Source of the DNA: Solimicrobium sp040544425
GTDB taxonomy: Bacteria > Pseudomonadota > Gammaproteobacteria > Burkholderiales > Burkholderiaceae_D
DNA length: 40,192 bases
Assembly: GCA_040544425.1 (NCBI GenBank)
Contig: JBEONO010000026.1
Span: forward strand, 1-40,192
Direction of reading: 5' to 3'
Part shown: piece after piece, positions 40,093-40,192 of the stretch
How positions within the stretch are numbered: the stretch's first letter is position 1
Layout: every line of letters starts with the position of its first letter
The notes under the pieces: model-generated
What the model was told of the DNA's origin: nothing
The model's database searches: none
The model's input: the letters and a program-made list of their open reading frames with translations, nothing else
Made by a program: the position numbers and the translations under genes

Positions 40093-40192
40093 TGTGCAGT
40101 ATAGTGGATCCACGATTTGAGACAGTAACCACCGGGTAGTTTAAGCTGTTGTCTTCGAAAGGATGACAGCAAATGAGTGAAAGCAAAAAACG
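40093..40192 (+). mobile_element. Possible left end of an insertion sequence (partial)
   Basis: From about TGTGCAGTATAGTGG the sequence loses kinase homology. At 40158-40163 an AAAGGA precedes an ATG at 40173 that opens MSESKKR and runs off the window. This spacing of terminus, ribosome site and a basic N-terminus resembles the start of an IS3-family orfA. The far end and any target duplication are outside the window, so the call is tentative. Confidence 0.4.

Noticed and set aside
1..40192. tRNA or rRNA genes
   Set aside because: I saw no cloverleaf or conserved rRNA segment on either strand, although a covariance search was not possible.

Overview
The window reads as a chromosomal segment of a facultatively anaerobic betaproteobacterium. 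Burkholderiales is my inference, from gene style, REP-type palindromes and codon use; no rRNA or other marker is present to prove it. Most of it is a dense run of central-carbon, stress and low-oxygen genes, interrupted by small acquired modules and an unusual amount of structured intergenic DNA.

Layout. 1-1664: a decayed YhcG-type nuclease and a HAD phosphatase. 1739-6576: transketolase, a short-form 6-phosphogluconate dehydrogenase and phosphoglucomutase, a sugar-phosphate operon. 6641-7481: a MntA/HepT toxin-antitoxin pair sitting between the end of pgm and a ghost copy of a pgm 3' end. 7654-12477: two cytoplasmic triple-BON proteins, a 51-residue basic protein, a zinc alcohol dehydrogenase and a dnaK without grpE or dnaJ. 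12591-16030: aldehyde dehydrogenase, AdhP-like alcohol dehydrogenase and an SDR. 16041-16462: a 14-bp minisatellite and a REP doublet. 16463-22538: DsbA-fold protein, nitroreductase, and a complete MacAB/TolC-like efflux operon. 22580-22766: a second minisatellite/REP composite. 22828-26730: an exported Acg-type nitroreductase and a T6SS-like lipase/immunity pair. 26960-27721: a FabI homologue.

27755-28509 holds the most striking non-coding structure: two inverted arms of about 210 bp, each with a long hairpin. The stems differ in sequence between the arms but keep their pairing, while the loop is conserved. 28736-30249 carries an exported VOC protein and a small translational-machinery (eRF1-like) protein. 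30388-37054 is an anaerobic operon under a perfect FNR/Anr box: MFS transporter, GltD-like Fe-S flavoprotein, and pyruvate:ferredoxin oxidoreductase. 37106-39543 is an AT-rich island carrying one large pentapeptide-repeat protein that looks like a secreted effector. It is bracketed by a 70-bp direct repeat that includes the last codons of nifJ. The window ends in a truncated sensor kinase that seems to run into the left end of an insertion sequence.

How it fits together: NifJ and its GltD-like partner, alcohol and aldehyde dehydrogenases, two nitroreductases, chaperone, BON proteins and an eRF1-like factor suggest a low-oxygen or stasis programme, loosely comparable in content to dormancy regulons elsewhere. 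The FNR box is direct evidence for the last operon only; for the rest this is inference. Two cargo modules (the toxin-antitoxin pair and the pentapeptide island) both lie at the 3' end of a core metabolic gene whose tail is repeated on the far side.
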